Assembly: GCA_905250075.1 (NCBI GenBank)
Contig: CAJNOP010000017.1
Span: forward strand, 1,743,734-1,807,733
DNA length: 64,000 nt
Source: Rotaria sp. Silwood1
Lineage: Eukaryota > Rotifera > Eurotatoria > Philodinida > Philodinidae
Direction: 5' to 3'
Shown piece by piece: positions 63,046 through 64,000 of this stretch; position 1 is the first letter of the stretch, and the number at the start of each line of letters is the position of its first letter. The position numbers were made by a program, and so were the translations under genes. The notes under the pieces were generated by a model. That model did no database searches. It was not told where the DNA came from and saw only the letters and a program-made list of their open reading frames with translations.

Positions 63046-64000
63046 TATGAGTGAAAAATTACAAATAATTCATGCTCTTATTCTATTTAATCTAAGCACA
63101 ACAATTTATACGAACATAGTATATGACACTTCGTGATATGAAATATAATCATATGGATCATTAACTCCTTCGAAACACTATCAAGTAGTATCTAGATGTT
63201 CGTGTTTATCCCGATCTATTTTCCAAAATAAATGATCTGTTTCTTTAAAATTAGCGATTTCGACGTTTGAAACTATTGTCTTATTCTTAAACTCATGAGA
63301 TTAAATTTTTTTATAAACGGCTACAATCAATAGAGATTTAATCGGGTTATCTGTCCGTGTGTTTGAATTTAAAATTCTCGGTTGTCAGAGATAAAACTCA
63401 CAAAATAAGTCTTTCAGAGAGTTTCGGGCTCTATTAGTCGTTCGAATTCTTTTTGGTATAAAAGTACTTAACTATACATCATGAAGATATTTTGAAAATA
63501 AAGCTTGAGAAAAAATGCATATGCTATTGTTGAAAGAAAAAAATTGGCTCTTTATAATGTTCCTGTCATAGAATACCAAAGAATCACAATTAATGCAAAA
63601 ATTTTGGTCCGCTTGTTACTTAAATGAGGCGTAAATCATAATTTTCTTTCGTATGATGCTGAAAACAGTGAGTCTTTGACGCAATATAGTCTAGTTCAAA
63701 CGGAATTCGAAAAGAAAAAAACTTCATGGCTTCTTTTAAAAAGTCTCAAAAGTTTTGGATATCTACGAAAAGCAATATGTTTCTCGGCCCATAACGATGC
63801 TAAGATATTTTACTATACATAAAATAGGCATCATCTCATAAAGAACAAATCTATGCCATATAGATATTCGTTTGTGGAACTCATATATTTCGATGAAAAC
63901 AATGAGTATAAGTTTTGAGTCGAAGTTTTGCTGCTTCTCTCACTTTACAAGCCTTGACCACTGAAGAGCACAGACACTAGACTTCTTTCTCGGAGCTTCG
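63046..64000. other. Unassigned terminal region
   Basis: No gene recognised; AT-rich with scattered repeat-like fragments. Confidence 0.4.

Noticed and set aside
1-64000. CRISPR arrays, operons, tRNA or rRNA genes
   Set aside because: No regular spacer-repeat array, no ribosome-binding-site-led gene runs, and no tRNA box A/box B pair or rRNA segment was seen by eye; a tRNA scan would be needed to exclude degenerate cases.

Overview
This window is nuclear DNA from a small-genome animal, most likely a rotifer and plausibly a bdelloid. It is strongly AT-rich. The genes are intron-dense, and most introns are only about 45-70 bases with GT..AG ends. The protein set is clearly metazoan: a B-Raf with its BRS domain, a GRAF-type RhoGAP and DNAJC22. 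One gene looks bacterial, and a decayed FLYWCH/MULE-type transposase is present; both are common in rotifer genomes. The species assignment is inference, because no rRNA, mitochondrial or telomeric marker is present.

Layout. 160-2876 (-) ribosomal protein L6. 4650-11252 (+) GRAF/ARHGAP26-family BAR-PH-RhoGAP-SH3 protein. 13947-14897 (-) small TTK/Mps1-like kinase. 15724-16665 (-) single-pass membrane protein with a C-terminal EGF-like module. 18398-18629 (-) frameshifted coding remnant. 19463-23617 (+) DNAJC22. 23876-33106 (+) CDC27/APC3. 33583-38526 (+) secreted bacterial-type esterase with an N-terminal carbohydrate-binding-like domain (horizontal transfer candidate). 41603-46645 (+) B-Raf with an apparent tandem second C1 zinc module. 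46646-54507 is a gene-poor block holding a decayed MULE transposase split by a long inverted-repeat element. 54508-55390 (+) SKP1. 55760-58010 (+) securin-like protein with a KEN box and a D-box. 59030-61057 (-) uncharacterised Ser/Thr-rich protein.

Structure beyond genes. Almost every intron longer than about 800 bases carries inverted-repeat (foldback) mobile-element sequence or old repeat debris. At least three foldback families can be seen. One is a Tc1-like element flanked by TA, with IR/DR-style ends, in CDC27 intron 7. One is a multi-copy family with ends like CTCACGAGGAAACGTCTTC, found in introns of RPL6, GRAF, DNAJC22 and CDC27 and at 62440-63045. One is an AAGATCTTG-rich element nested in the MULE relic.

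Four genes belong to cell-cycle control: CDC27 (an APC/C subunit), a securin-like APC/C substrate, a TTK/Mps1-like kinase (spindle-checkpoint family) and SKP1 (SCF). They lie within about 45 kb; whether the proximity means anything is unknown. Exon boundaries were set by hand from reading frame and GT/AG and may be off by a base or two where stated.
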